From Fulvia fulva (lineage: Eukaryota > Ascomycota > Dothideomycetes > Mycosphaerellales > Mycosphaerellaceae), in the NCBI RefSeq assembly GCF_020509005.1, contig NC_063016.1, positions 5,580,001 through 5,644,000 of the forward strand: a DNA stretch of 64,000 bases, given 5' to 3'. The notes under the pieces were generated by a model that saw only the letters and a list, made by a program, of their open reading frames with translations, ran no database searches and had not been told where the DNA came from. Below are positions 35,436 to 46,472 of the stretch, in pieces. The position numbers and the translations under genes were made by a program. How positions within the stretch are numbered: position 1 is the first letter of the stretch; each line of letters begins with the position of its first letter.

Positions 35436-38400
35436 ATAGAACCGTAGCTAGCGCGTAAAGTGTATTAGATTATACTTTTCTAGGGTAAACCGAGCCCCGT
35501 ACCTCCTAGCCTAGTCCTCGTAGATCTTGTACTTCTCTTCTAGTAGCCTATAGTTCTCCTTAGTCGAGGAAGACTACGCTAGGATGTTCGTATCGTCTAC
35601 GAAGCCGCTCGTAGCGGTGTTCTAGGATTCTAGGGCTAGGAGTAGCGTCGCTATAAAGAAGAGGAATAGAATAGGTACTAGCGTTAAGCCTTACGGGATT
35701 CTAGTATAGACTACTTAAAATAGGCTTTTATACTAGCCGACTAGGATCGACGTGCTACGGTTTTAGAGGTAGGACCGTACGAAGTTAACAAGCCACTTAG
35801 GGAGTCCTTTCGACCTTAGGATATAGAGTAGCCGCGGGTGTGACACGTAGTCAAAGGCTCCCGATATGTCTAGGCTAAGTAAGGAAGCTACCTTGTCCCT
35901 ATTCTTATACTAGTTAGCCTTTACCTAAGAGGTAATAAGTTCTATCGCGGATAGCGTCGATCGCTATAGGCGCGTACCTATCTAGGTGTCCGGGAGTAGG
36001 GAGTATTCCTCTACCGCCTCGGAGAATCTCGTTATAACTAGCTTCTTAAGCGCCTTCCTAAGAGTGTTAAGGAGCGTAATTAGGCGGTACGACTTCACCT
36101 ACGTATAGTCTTTCTTCTACGGCTTACGTAGGACTACTGTCGTCGATTGTTTAAATACTATCGGGTAGTATCCGGTCTATAGGTAGGCGTTAAAGATCGC
36201 TACGACTACTAGGGCTAGTTGATCTCTATACTTCTTTAGTAGCTCGTTTAGGATCCTATTAGGCCCCGGGGCTTTCTTCGCCGGTAATTTCCTAAGTATA
36301 GCGGTAACTTCTCCCTCGGACACCTCCTATTAGACCGCGATACTAGGAGCTAGGGGAGTAGAGCTATTTATGTCGCTTAGATTAGCCTCGACTAGGGGCG
36401 GGAAGAACTTACTAGCTAGTAGACGCGCCTTAGCCTCGGGGTCGCTAACCGGGCTACTAGGCGATTATAGCGCTAGGATAGAGAAGGAGGGGCCCTAGAT
36501 AGGGTCCTATCGGGCCTATTTCGCTAGCTTCTATATCCTCGCTAGCTTGCCGGCAATTTCTTCTACTATAGCCCTCTAGCCGACTACTTTCTCCCTCCGT
36601 ATTATAGCTTTCTTCTATTAGTATACGTCCCTATATACGTTCTAGGCCTCCTCGCTATAGCTACTCGTCTATACCCGGCGGGCTCTCCTTACTTCTCTTA
36701 CTACCGTAGTGTACTCCGGCGTCTAGTATAGTTTAGACTATATCGTTAGTTAGATAAGCGGAACGTGAAGTAAGGTCGCTTTTCTTATTTCGTCTATCAA
36801 CCCCTAGACTGCTTCGTCTATCTCGTCTTTACTATTATATTACTACTACGCGATCTAGACTAGCCTCTCGGAGTTATCGAGGTACGCCTAGATATTGGCC
36901 TAGTAGGCCTTTCCCTCGTTTAGCTTAGGGGTTCTCGCTAGTATACGTTATATCTATATCGTAATAGAGGTCCTGACTAGTATATAGTCTAACGACGCCT
37001 CGAGTTTATGTTCGATCCTATAGTAGGTTACTATATAGTAGTAGCTATCTAAGATCTAGGAGAGGTCGATCGTGCCTTAGAGTCCCCCTCTCTTCTAGGT
37101 GCCTAGGTCCTTCGGGGTATTAAGGGTAATTACGTTACTCGCTATTAAGTCGAGTACTTCGTCGGCTATAGGGTACGGCTATATAAGGCTTTCCTAGGAA
37201 GGGTAGTATATATTAAAGTCTCCTACTACGATTTAGCACCCTTGTCTCTTAAGCGTACTGTCTAGGTGTCTATAGACCCTAAGGTCGCGGCTAGACCTCG
37301 AGGCTAGCGGTTGTATATATAGGTTATATATCTAGGTACTACCTACGTAGAGGGAGGTAATATCGCCCCCGCCTTCTTTGTCTACGTAGTATACTACCTC
37401 CTAGTCGGATTCTAGTATGTCCTTACTAATATAGAAGCACGTACGGGGTCTACCGTCGCCTCGTAGGTATATCGTATAGCCTAGTACTTTATAGGTCGTT
37501 AGTCTCTTATAGTACGGGTTAATCTATAGCTCCTAGATTACTAGGACGTAGTAGAAGTACGGGTCCGCCTCGTATAGGAAATAGTTCTAGACTATATCCT
37601 TCCTATAGTTAACGTTATACTAGATAATACTAAGTATATCGAGGCTACTTATCGGTATCGATAATTATCTCCTCTATAATATCCTATATCCTACTACCTT
37701 ATACGTCCTAGTCTACGCCTATCGGCTATATACTAAAGGGGAGCCGGGCCTAGTTAGATTCCCTCGCCGTAGCTAGTAGAGTACGTAGCCTCCCGTACGC
37801 CCTAGGTTACGTATCCTTTATATTATTCTCGGCCCTAGGGCGCTTATACCCGACCGCTACTAGCTAGTTCCGGTATAGACTAGCCTTACGGTCGCCGTAG
37901 AATCTTAGGGCGACAGTTCTGTTTATAATTGCCTTGTTTTTTGCTAGTTTCCGCTATAGGCATTCCGCGCTATACGATAGGTAGTACCCCGGACAGTTTA
38001 CGTACCGTCTCGTAGCCGATATATAGTCCCTAGATATATAGTCTCCTATATAGTTCGAGTAGGCCTACATGTTTATATACGTATAGGTTTGGTGTCTAGA
38101 CTATTAGTATTTAAAGTATTAGAGGACACGAAAGGATAAGGAGTGCTTCTCTACTATCTTAAGGCTATATTACTAGATTAGGTCTTGTTCTATTGCTAGA
38201 TCCGCCGCTTTTACGTCTTATAGCTATACTATTAGCGCCGAGGCCTTCTTGCCTTCTAGCCATTTCCTATAGAGCCAAGTCGCCTTCTAGATTAGAGAGT
38301 TAAAAGTGACCGGGTTGTCCTCGTAGAGAGCGCGTAGGTGACCCTAGTTAGTTAGGTCAAACTCCTTAGGCATATCGTAGACTAGGATCGTAAATTGTTT

Positions 38401-39108
38401 CATTAAGACCTTCGCTAATGCCGTAACCTTAGATGCCTACTATAGCTATACCTCTAGGTGCCTCCTAGTAGTAGTAGAGCTAGTATAGATCTATAGAGTA
38501 CCGTTAGACTATTAGTTCACTACGACCACCCCTAGTTAGTTAATTCGTTAGGCGAGCTCCTTATTCAATAGCTTCGTAACTTCGGCCTAGTCTTCCTTTA
38601 CTATAATACGGATCGTAACTATATTGTACGTTAGGCGGGGGCCTAGTATCAATATTGCGACCGATGCCTAGCTATAGGGGTGTTAATTCCGGGTGGCCTT
38701 GCTAATCGCCTAGGACGTCGTCCTCATTTCTTGTTGCCCTCGGTAATACGACAGTACAAGCGCCGTACGTAGCTAAGTGATCATTACCTATAGAGACCGG
38801 TAAGGGAGCTAATCGTTAGTTTCTATACTTTTTACGTCCTCTATAAGTTGCTACTAGTTGTCTGAGGGGAGCTTCGCCTATAGAGCCGTAGGCGCCGTTA
38901 GTACCGTAGCCTAGGCTACTATTACCTAGGAGTTACCTAATATAGCTAGGCACCTCCACGGCGTTTAGAGCTAAAGAAATAGGGTGAAGAGAACTTTAAG
39001 CTATCTAGATTAAATGAGGTAGAACTCCCTCAATTCTAGGGGTAGTGGCCTGCTTTATATATCGTTAGAATAGCCTTGATAAGAGCTTTCGAATATGTCG
39101 TGTTTTAG
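35436..39108 (-). mobile_element. LINE-A copy 3, lacking its 3' end
   Basis: Minus-strand LINE-A whose left boundary cuts into ORF2 (matching from about 2862 of copy 1), so the 3' end and tail are missing. This is unusual, because LINE truncation normally removes the 5' end. It retains 35754-36410, the RT segment deleted from copies 1 and 2: KSYRPI-type fingers, KAPGPNRIL and SLDISGAFDYV are readable on the minus strand. Endonuclease and ORF1 follow to the 5' end near 39108. RIP is heavy. Loss of the 3' end by deletion or recombination with the neighbouring copia LTR is likely. Confidence 0.88.
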
Positions 39109-39109
39109 G

Positions 39110-39380
39110 GCCTAGGCCGCGCGATAGTCCTTACGTATTGTAAGTATTAAATACCGGTCGGTGCCTTTTAGATATAGATATACCGGACTTAGTAGACCCG
39201 GAGGTTAGATAAGCTAACCTATTATAGTAGCTGCTTTAAGAAGCCGAGGTAGTAGCTAAGACCGCTCGCCTAAAGGGACTAAGGTAGCGGATAACGAAGA
39301 AGAAACTATAGGAGTAAGCCTAGTTACTAAAGCGGCGCTAAGGGAGTTAGGTCGTAGGAATCATTAATTAGGGTTATTAG
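39110..39380 (+). pseudogene. Short helical coding remnant, possibly transposase C-terminus
   Basis: Near 39190-39350 a plus-strand frame, with TAG read as Q, gives a charged helical stretch (EAEVVAKTARLKGLRQRIT). Its basic, helical character resembles the C-terminal tail of pogo/Fot1-type transposases, but no catalytic region accompanies it. The assignment is weak. RIP signature is strong. Confidence 0.3.
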
Positions 39381-41150
39381 TCCATAGTACTCTTATATTA
39401 GGCTACTCGGCTACCTATCGCTCGTATAAAACAAGAAAGTAGTACTTAATTATAAAGTAGCCTCGGGCTTATTATTATCTAGGCTCTTAGAGCCTTACTT
39501 CTAACCTAGGAACCGGAAATTACTACGTACTACCTCTAGATCCTCTCTATTATCATCCTCTATTATCGGTATAGGCGAACGAGCTAAGGAGCTAGATAGA
39601 ACTATAGCCCCTCTCGGCCTCTCGGCAATCGAGCCGAATCGTAAAATAAGTCTAGTCGCGATTAACTACCTAAACCGCTTAGCTACTAGAAGAACGGGAG
39701 GACTAGCTATACGACCGTAGACCGTAGGCGAGGTTACTTCCGCCTCGCCCTTACCCTTAGAGTCTTCTAGGAGAGGCGTCTATACCGGAATCTCGCGGAG
39801 CTATCTAACGTAGTCGGAGGTATCGCTTAGACCCTCCTATAGCTCGTTACGGTCTAGGGTATAGCGCGGCGATATCTACCGAGGGCTACGCCGAGTCCTA
39901 GGAGCCGACTTCTTCTTAGCTAAGGCCGCGGGCTTCTTACTAGCTAAAGACACGGGCTTCTTACTAGGAGGCTTCCTAGGCACCTTAGGTATACTAGCGG
40001 ACTTACTAGGCTTAGTTAGTAATACGAATAAGCCGTCGTCCTCCTTATCTAAGGTGTTCTCCTCCTAGCTAGGTCTATTCGTATTAGTCTCGGCGTTCTC
40101 GCGAATAAAGGCGCGGACGTAAGCTAAGTTAGCCTTTAACGGGGCCTTTAGGTAGCTAGCGGCGTCGCGGGTAGTATAAGGCTTACGACTGACCTAGAAG
40201 ACTAGACTATATATAGCTAAGGTCGGGGCGTTAATCTAAGCTAGATTACGATACTTAAACTTAGTGTTCTAGAACTAACTAGACTCCGTGACCTAAGTAA
40301 TATCGTAGGCCTAGGGAAGATTAGAGAAGTTAGCTACCTTACTAGGGGTAACTAGGCGCTTAGAGTCCTTTAACCGGGAAGACCGCTTAGTATAGCTAAA
40401 CCTAGTACGAGACTAGGTACGGTCGTAGGTAGAGTACTTACTAGTCTAGAAATAATTAGTATAGCCGCCGCGCTCGATAAAGGTGAAGTCGTCTATAGTA
40501 TTAGGCTTAGGATCCTCCTAGTCGTATTTCTCTAGCTTACTACTCGGTAGGCTAGGTTACTAGTACTTAGTAAAGGTTCCTAGCGGACGCTCGGTATCGC
40601 CCTTAGAACGGTAGCTTTATACGTATCGCGTAGATCTAGAGCGGTCGCTATAGTAGCTAAAGACAATTGCCGCTAGCCTAGTTTATACGGTATACGGTCT
40701 AAAAGCGATAGGCTGCCTTAGAATACCGCCCTTAGGGACCTCTTCGAAGACGTCGAAGTCGGAGTCTAACGCGGCTACTAGCTTTAGAACGCCGCTAAAC
40801 TAGAAGCGGCTATAGCGCGAAGGGAGTATATAAATTATCTTAAAGAATCTAGATCCTCCGTCGATCCTTAGATACTAGCGCGCGATACGGGCTAACTATA
40901 GCGCGATCTAATCGTCTAGCTTAATAACGTCGCGAGAGAACTAGACTTTAAACTAGTAGGCGTAGAGCCGAGTCTACTAACCGGCTAACTATCCGGTAGG
41001 TATATCCGGAAGGCGCGTCTTAGTACGAACGGGGAGCCGCGGGAAGTTATTAGACACGGCCGAAGTATAGGTAACGGTAAGGGCGTCTATCTAAGCTATT
41101 AACTCCTCGCCTTAAGGAGAGCGCGGGACAGGAGCTATAGTACGCTATAA
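39381..41150 (-). pseudogene. Large decayed ORF of unknown family
   Basis: On the minus strand, reading TAG/TAA as Q, a largely continuous frame of several hundred residues runs from about 41150 to about 39400. The N-terminal part has mixed hydrophobic and charged segments (GEELIAWIDALTVTYTS, then VFEEVPKGGILRQPIAFRP). The middle includes RSKGDTERPLGTFTKY. A basic low-complexity stretch of Lys, Pro, Ser and Ala (PSKKPVSLASKKPAALAKK) lies near 39900-39990. I recognise no RT, integrase, protease, transposase or zinc-finger motif. It might be an accessory protein of a transposon or a captured gene killed by RIP. It lies between LINE-A copy 3 and the 104-bp repeat. Confidence 0.5.
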
Positions 41151-41684
41151 GGAAGAAAGGAGTCTAAAACAAGTTAGTATTACTACGTTAACGCCAATAC
41201 CGCGGCGCGGCTTATATACCTTAATCTAATTAAGAATAAGTTAGCTAAGGCTAAAGAAGGTTAAGAAAGAAGCTACCGAAGGGCGAAGAGGTTGTTAAAG
41301 ACTTAGTAAGCTTAAAGGTTAATGTTCGTAGTCAGATTGATTTAGAATAAGAGCGTACTTTTATACTTACGTTCTATACGAGCTACCTAATACTACGAGC
41401 TTCTAACGATATAGGAAGGCGCGAACACGCGTAAGAAGCTTACGGCGAGGTCATCTAACGGGGTTAGTGAGCTCGTAGTAAGCTTAGGTAGTAGAGTTAA
41501 GCCGCGTAAGGCAGTTATATATACGGAGTAAAGTAAGCTAAAGGGTCGTAGGCTAGGAAGCTACGACGAAGGAAGCTAAAGCTTTAGGATCTCTTTTGTT
41601 ATCGATTTAAGTATATAGACGATCAGGCTGGCCGCCTTAGGCTAACATAGGTATATTAGGGTCTAGTAGAGGAGGATATAAAAT
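41151..41684. other. RIP-mutated sequence, no gene seen
   Basis: Upstream side of the unknown minus-strand ORF. Low CA/TG, no domain or RNA recognised. It ends with a purine-rich run (tagaggaggatataaaa) just before the 104-bp repeat, which would suit a polypurine tract if that repeat is an LTR. Confidence 0.3.
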
Positions 41685-41788
41685 GTTCTTATCCGAACAT
41701 ACCGCCGGCTTAGCGCTTAGCTTTATATTTAGAGTTTTCTTAGGTAGCTTTTCTATATCTTAGATTTATACTCGCTAAGGTTCTTATA
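41685..41788 (+). repeat. 104-bp dispersed repeat, copy 2
   Basis: Same orientation and length as 14938-15041. Preceded by a purine-rich run and by T, giving a TG start (tgttcttatccgaaca) that is absent in copy 1. Possible short LTR. Confidence 0.75.
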
Positions 41789-42292
41789 CTGTTTCGAGGT
41801 TCTAGTCAACCTATTTCTATAGCTTAGCTACGGCCCTAAGCCCCCTTCTAGACTAGCCGAAACTTAGCTAGAACATTACCTAACTTAGATTATAAGCTAT
41901 ACTAGTAATTCACTATAGACCTACTACGTACCCTTAACGTATACAGCTCGCGTAATATATAGAACACTTATAAGACCTTACGCTACAACCTAAACGGCCG
42001 CCCGCTAGTCCTCTCGAAAAGGAGAAGGCGAACTAGAGACATAGACTCTAGACTAGAAGCCTAGCTAGCGAGTATTAAGCAACTTATAAGGGAAACCTAC
42101 GCCTACTAAAAACAGACATAAAGTACACTACTACTAAGCTAGTAATAGTATAGCTAGCAATAATAGCTAAACTAGTAATAGCTATAGTAACCGCGACTAT
42201 AAATATAGAGTAAGCTACCCCTCCTAGTTAACTTAACCTCTATATAGAAGGACCTCTATAAAGAGGCTTAAGAGATACTCGACGTAGATAAG
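41789..42292 (+). pseudogene. LINE-C, segment 1: ORF1 N-terminal part
   Basis: First of three pieces of a plus-strand LINE split by insertions. In the frame ending at 42292 the translation reads KDLYKEAQEILDVDK (one stop read as Q), and it continues after the insertion at 55779 as RLARAYKNTIAQLLEAL. Upstream is a Ser/Asn-rich low-complexity stretch from repeated ctagtaatag-like units (about 42140-42190). The true 5' end of the element could not be fixed; it may begin near 41789. RIP is heavy. Confidence 0.7.
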
Positions 42293-42487
42293 TAATACGG
42301 ACAAGGCGTAAGATAGGGCGCAAACGTATTAATACCTTAGAATCGAATAAGTTCTACGAAGAAGAGAAGATAAGAAAGTCGCGAAGCCGTAATAAAGTAA
42401 ACGTCGAGGTTAGGGTCTAGGGTCCGGGCGCGCTAGCGTACTAGGTTACGTAACACTAAGTATAGCCTTACGAGGTAAACCGTAACA
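42288..42487 (-). repeat. LTR 1 of a small LTR element (with 5-bp TSD)
   Basis: The LTR is 42293-42487 (195 bp), starting taatacggac and ending cgtaaca on the plus strand. In minus orientation it begins TGTTACGGTTTACC, preceded by a purine tract (gaggggggg, complement of 42488-42500). The TSD pentamer ataag is 42288-42292, and its partner is 55774-55778. It pairs with the split LTR 2 at 43355-43476 plus 55693-55773. Confidence 0.9.
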
Positions 42488-43354
42488 CTACCCCCCCTCT
42501 TAAACCGCCGTACGCCCTCGTACGCGGAAATATATCGCCGTAGGGTATATCCGTAAGGAAGAACCGTACTATTAGGAAGCGCTAGCTTACGTCGGGTTAA
42601 CCGTAGAGAGACTATATATCTTGCCGTAGTAAGCCTTAAGTCGTATCTATATTACGTAGGCGTCGTAGGGTCGACTATCGATAACAATGTCTAGGTCGTC
42701 TAATATCTAACCTTTAGGCTTCTAGGTTCTTAGTAACCGAGCGAGAAAGCTCCTCGGCTATAGCGATCTAGAACTCGGTAGGGTTGTACCGTGGCTTATA
42801 TTCTACCTCTTTGCCCTTCTAGGTAAAGTTAATCGGTATCGTATAGCGGTAGCTAGATGTTCCTCCTTCCGCGTACGTATGCCCTATTATAAGGTCTTAT
42901 CCTCTCTACCTATACGGAGTCGAGTTTCCTTCTTAGACTAACGTCGGTTATACTTATTACGTAGTAGCTCTTAGTACTTCTAGCGCCGACGTTCTTCCTC
43001 TTACTAACGAGCCTACTTAGTGTCTCCGCGACCCTAAGTCTCGTTCTATGTCTCTTACGCTATATTACGTAGTCGTTCTATACCTACGGTATCGTCGAAA
43101 TCCGGATCCTACTACGACTCGTCTTCTACCTCTTACTACGCTACGCTAAGTACGCCGTTCCGCTTTTATCGGGCTTGTCGGAGGAACGCCTTCGTAAGAG
43201 GGTTTAGGTTAAGTCTTAGGATAAAGGATGATTCGTCTAGTCCGATAGTCGTATTAGTACCTACGGCTATTCGAGTCTCGGTCGTACGCGGTCGTAGTAG
43301 CGATACGTAGTCTATAATCGTACGGCTCGGCGATCTAAGGGCGGTAGAACTTAA
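42488..43354 (-). mobile_element. Interior of a non-autonomous LTR element
   Basis: Only 867 bp lie between the two LTRs, too short for gag-pol. The minus strand keeps a 66-codon open piece (43166-43366) and other fragments (for example DPDFDDTVGIERLRNIA) that I cannot assign. A polypurine tract adjoins LTR 1. Size and layout resemble a TRIM/SMART-type element, or one that captured a gene fragment. Confidence 0.75.
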
Positions 43355-43476
43355 TAATACGGACAAGGCGTAAGATAGGGCGTAAACGTATTAGTACCTT
43401 AGAATCGAATAAGTTCTACGAAGAAGAGAAGATAAGAAAGTCGCGAAGCCGCGAAGCCGCGATAATATAAACGTCG
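43355..43476 (-). repeat. LTR 2, left piece, ending in target repeat
   Basis: Matches 42293 to about 42412 of LTR 1, with a short cgaagccg duplication (43441-43460). It ends at tataaacgtcg (43466-43476), where the 12.2-kb block begins. The rest of the LTR is 55693-55773. Confidence 0.9.
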
Positions 43477-44557
43477 GTCGACGACGAGAATCACCTGTAC
43501 GTGGTGTCGGCTACGAACCTCTCGTCTAGCTACGAGAGAGCCAAGTATTCTCACGCTGGAGCGTCGTGGGCGCGACGGGCGCGCAACGTAGGCGAAGCCG
43601 CGGCGAACAGAGGACTACTAGCAAAACGGGTATGAAAACTATCCGACGAGCGTGTACTCGTGTCGGGAGCGAGTCCCTCTTCTTTCTACGTGTAAGAAGG
43701 GCGCGGAACCGTGGCCTATACGCTCGACAGGACACCTCTAGTATGAGTGCAGAATTTTCACCTCCGGAGACCGCAAACCGAGCGGGCTGAGCGACGAACA
43801 TTGGACGAGCGGACTACAGAACAACAACTGAGCGGACTATGCAACGGCGTCGAGCGGACTACGAAACAATCTGGTGTTTGCCAGCGGGCAATGCGGTGGG
43901 TAGGTGGACACGCGACGAAGCCTGTAAGGGCCTGTTGAACACCCGGTATGGGAACGAGGGTTTTGCCTAAGGCACTGCCTGTCCCGCTACACAACGCACC
44001 TAGTCTGACATGGTAGATTGCGACGAGGAAAAGACGATAGCCTAAGCAAGGAAAAGACGGCTGTTAGGACGGGGAAAAGACGTACAATGCAAGTGGATTA
44101 GTTCTGTGATCGGGGAGGATCGAGGGCAGGGTGATAAGGAACTTCATATTGGTTAGTAGGTGGAAACGTAAGGAGTACGCTGCCCGGCGTGGTGTGTGCC
44201 CCGAGCAAACCTGCGAGGCATGGACGGCCGCTTTCTAGAGATAGGCTGCGGTAACGCGAAGGGCGTCAAAACCTGGGGCGTGGTGTACACTAGCAGCGAC
44301 GGCTGACACTGTCTGTACAGCCCGAGAGGACGGATGCGCATGTCGGTCAATAGAGAGCACTAAAGGGCTTAGGCCTATGGAGGTGGATATTGGCTTAAGG
44401 AGCAAACAGGGAGGGAGGGCGTAGAGGGAAGCTTTTGCTCCGGGCTAACCTCTCGAAACGAGGCTATACGGTGGTGCTAGATGAGTGGGAAAGCGCGGTT
44501 AAGACTTGTCACCTTATCTCGTAGCTAGCTTGCTAAATACGATTCCTTCCTTGCTAG
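43477..44557 (+). mobile_element. WEIRD-like non-coding module, copy a (little RIP)
   Basis: A 1081-bp module starting gtcgacgacgagaatc and ending ccttccttgctag, nearly free of RIP. It recurs at 49911-50941 and, inverted, at 60532-61612. No ORF is conserved: the frames at 43526-43801 and 44153-44350 on minus and 43566-43790 on plus are broken by ordinary substitutions elsewhere. It carries a perfect 7-bp hairpin (ctctcgt/acgagag, 43519-43538) and three gagcggacta units spaced 23 and 22 bp (43807, 43830, 43852). Its 3' end is fused directly to a truncated LINE-B. By layout it corresponds to WEIRD of the Magnaporthe composite retrotransposon MINE; sequence homology to WEIRD was not tested. Confidence 0.8.
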
Positions 44558-46282
44558 AGACTTACGCAGCTTGCCGAGGACAACCACGTACTCCCAGCAA
44601 CACAGATGGGGGGAAGAAGCTAGCGATCGACACTAACAGCAATGGAGCTAATTACGGAGCAAATTCAGACCCTCTGGCACTACGGCAGGAACCGAGCGGC
44701 GTCCTTACTATCCCTCGACATCGCAGGGGCCTTCGACAACGTCTCACACCAAAGGCTAATACATATCCTACAGCAGAAAGGCATCCCCTAGTGGGCAACG
44801 TCGTTCGTCTTCTCCTTTCTCCAGGAACGGACGACATACCTAGTCCTGAGAAGGTACACGTCCGACCCGGTGAAGGCAGAGACTGGAATACCTCAGGGAT
44901 CTACTCTCTCCCCTATCCTGTTTCTGATATTTATGTCGGATCTAATCCCCCTACTCACCTCTCCGCAAACCTCAGCATCGGGGTTCGTAGACGATACAAA
45001 CATCCTAGCCTGGTCAGACTCGACAGAAGAGAACTGTCGCCTCCTTGAAGATAGGCACAAGAAATGCGAGGAGTGGGCAAAGAAGCATAGTGCCCGGTTC
45101 GCCCCTGAAAAGTACCAACTTATACACTTCAGTAAAGCGAGAACACACCATAATATAAAGGCGGCGGTAAGAATCCAAGGCTACGAGACCAAGCCATCAG
45201 CGGAGCTACGAGTACTAGGGATCTGGCTCGACCCGAAGCTAAGCTGGAATGTACAGATTAAGAAAGCCCAGAGTCGAGCGCAAGTCAATGAAGCCTCGAT
45301 AAAGAGGCTTACGGCATCTACATAGGGAGCAACATTCGACAAGGCAAGAGTAATGTATAAGGCGATCGTCAGACCAGCTATGTTGTACGGGGCACAGATT
45401 TGGGGAACAGGAGGCGCAGGCAAGCCGATCCCGAAACGGATAGAGCAACCCCTAAACAGGACACAGGCAGGCAACCTACGTAGGGTACTAGGCGCATACA
45501 AGACAACGTCAACAAGCACGGTAGAAATGGAGACAGGAATACCACCAATCGGCCAGTACATCCGGGGAATGAGAATTCAATACGCGGCAAAGACGACAGG
45601 TTACCTAGCACAAACCACGATCCAGGAGGCAAAGAATAAGATAGAAAGCCGCTACCGGAGAGGGGCAGGATATAGGACAAGCCAAAAAGAGGATGACCTT
45701 ACTACCTTTACGGCCGTACAGACAAGCACCGAATGGCTAGCACGAAAGGAGGAGGAGCGTAGGACTCGCCAGGCCGGCGGGAGCAAGGCTAAGACCCAAA
45801 ACCTAGCGGAACAGATAGCGAGCTGCCTATGGGAGCAGGACTGGAAAAGGAAGCCCCCTAAGACAACAGGCCCGATAGCGCTCCGAGCCTTCTAGAGACA
45901 CAATTACCAGCTATATAGGGACCTGACAAGGGCCGAAGCAAGCATAGCGATCCAAATCAGGTCCGAACACATTGGATTAAGGGCCTACCTGTTCAGGAGA
46001 CGCGCACTAGACATCTATAGCCCAGCCTGCCAGTGTGGCTACCCATCGCAAAACCCAGAACATATGCTACTACGATGCCCGCAGTGGGCGAGAGGCAGGG
46101 GAAATTGGAGGCACCAAGCGGGAAGGAGAGACTACAAGTCAATTATTAGGGACAAAGGCAACATTCGCCGAATCTCTCGGTGGATACTACAGCAGGGATA
46201 CCTCCAGCAGTTTAGCCTCGCGAGCGAGACGGAGGAGTGGATAGACAAGAGGCGGAAGCGAGGGGGGTTGCAGATAGGGTAG
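44558..46282 (+). pseudogene. LINE-B ORF2, C-terminal half (reverse transcriptase)
   Basis: A single frame of 574 codons, without initiator because of truncation. It begins in RT (RLTQLAEDNHVLPATQMGG) and shows SLLSLDIAGAFDNVSHQR near 44710-44760, TGIPQGSTLSPILFLIF near 44880-44935 and FVDDTNILAWS at 44984-45016 with both catalytic Asp. Thumb and connection regions follow, then the C-terminal CQCGYPSQNPEHMLLRC knuckle near 46028-46080, ending at TAG 46280-46282. Four in-frame TAG codons (44621, 44789, 45323, 45893) and no frameshift mark light RIP. No RNase H domain is recognised. It could not work alone, as it lacks endonuclease and ORF1. Confidence 0.9.
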
Positions 46283-46472
46283 TCATCAGGGCAGGCCCAT
46301 GACACTAGCGTACCCCTAACAAGGGAAATTTAAGACGACAACGAGGAGGAAAAGACAGGCGGGAAGGAGGAGGGGTTTTCACCAACACGGTTTCCCCTCT
46401 ATATATACAAAAACAAGATAGCATAGCTGCATAGGCCAAAGGGCACTACAACAGCTTAATGAAATATCTATA
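44558..46472 (+). mobile_element. LINE-B 3' part fused to module a
   Basis: A 5'-truncated LINE-B starting in the RT domain directly after the module's ctag. The same LINE reads gcctag|agacttacg in copy 3 (complement near 59040), so the junction shares ctag. The 3' end has the aacagcttaatgaaatatctata tail typical of this family, here at 46451-46472. RIP is light. Downstream begins another, heavily RIP-mutated LINE-B. Confidence 0.9.

Noticed and set aside
42140..42190. Short ctagtaatag-like direct repeats resembling a CRISPR or minisatellite
   Set aside because: Units are irregular, with no spacers of constant length. They read as a low-complexity Ser/Asn stretch in LINE-C ORF1.
7101..43791. 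Shared 12-mer accgagcgggct in the pogo arms and in module a
   Set aside because: Too short, and the context differs on both sides. Probably chance in GC-rich low-complexity sequence.
43526..43801. Possible protein in module a (91 codons, minus) and overlapping plus frames
   Set aside because: The frames are not maintained in modules b and c beyond what RIP explains, and they have no recognisable domain. The non-coding interpretation is simpler.
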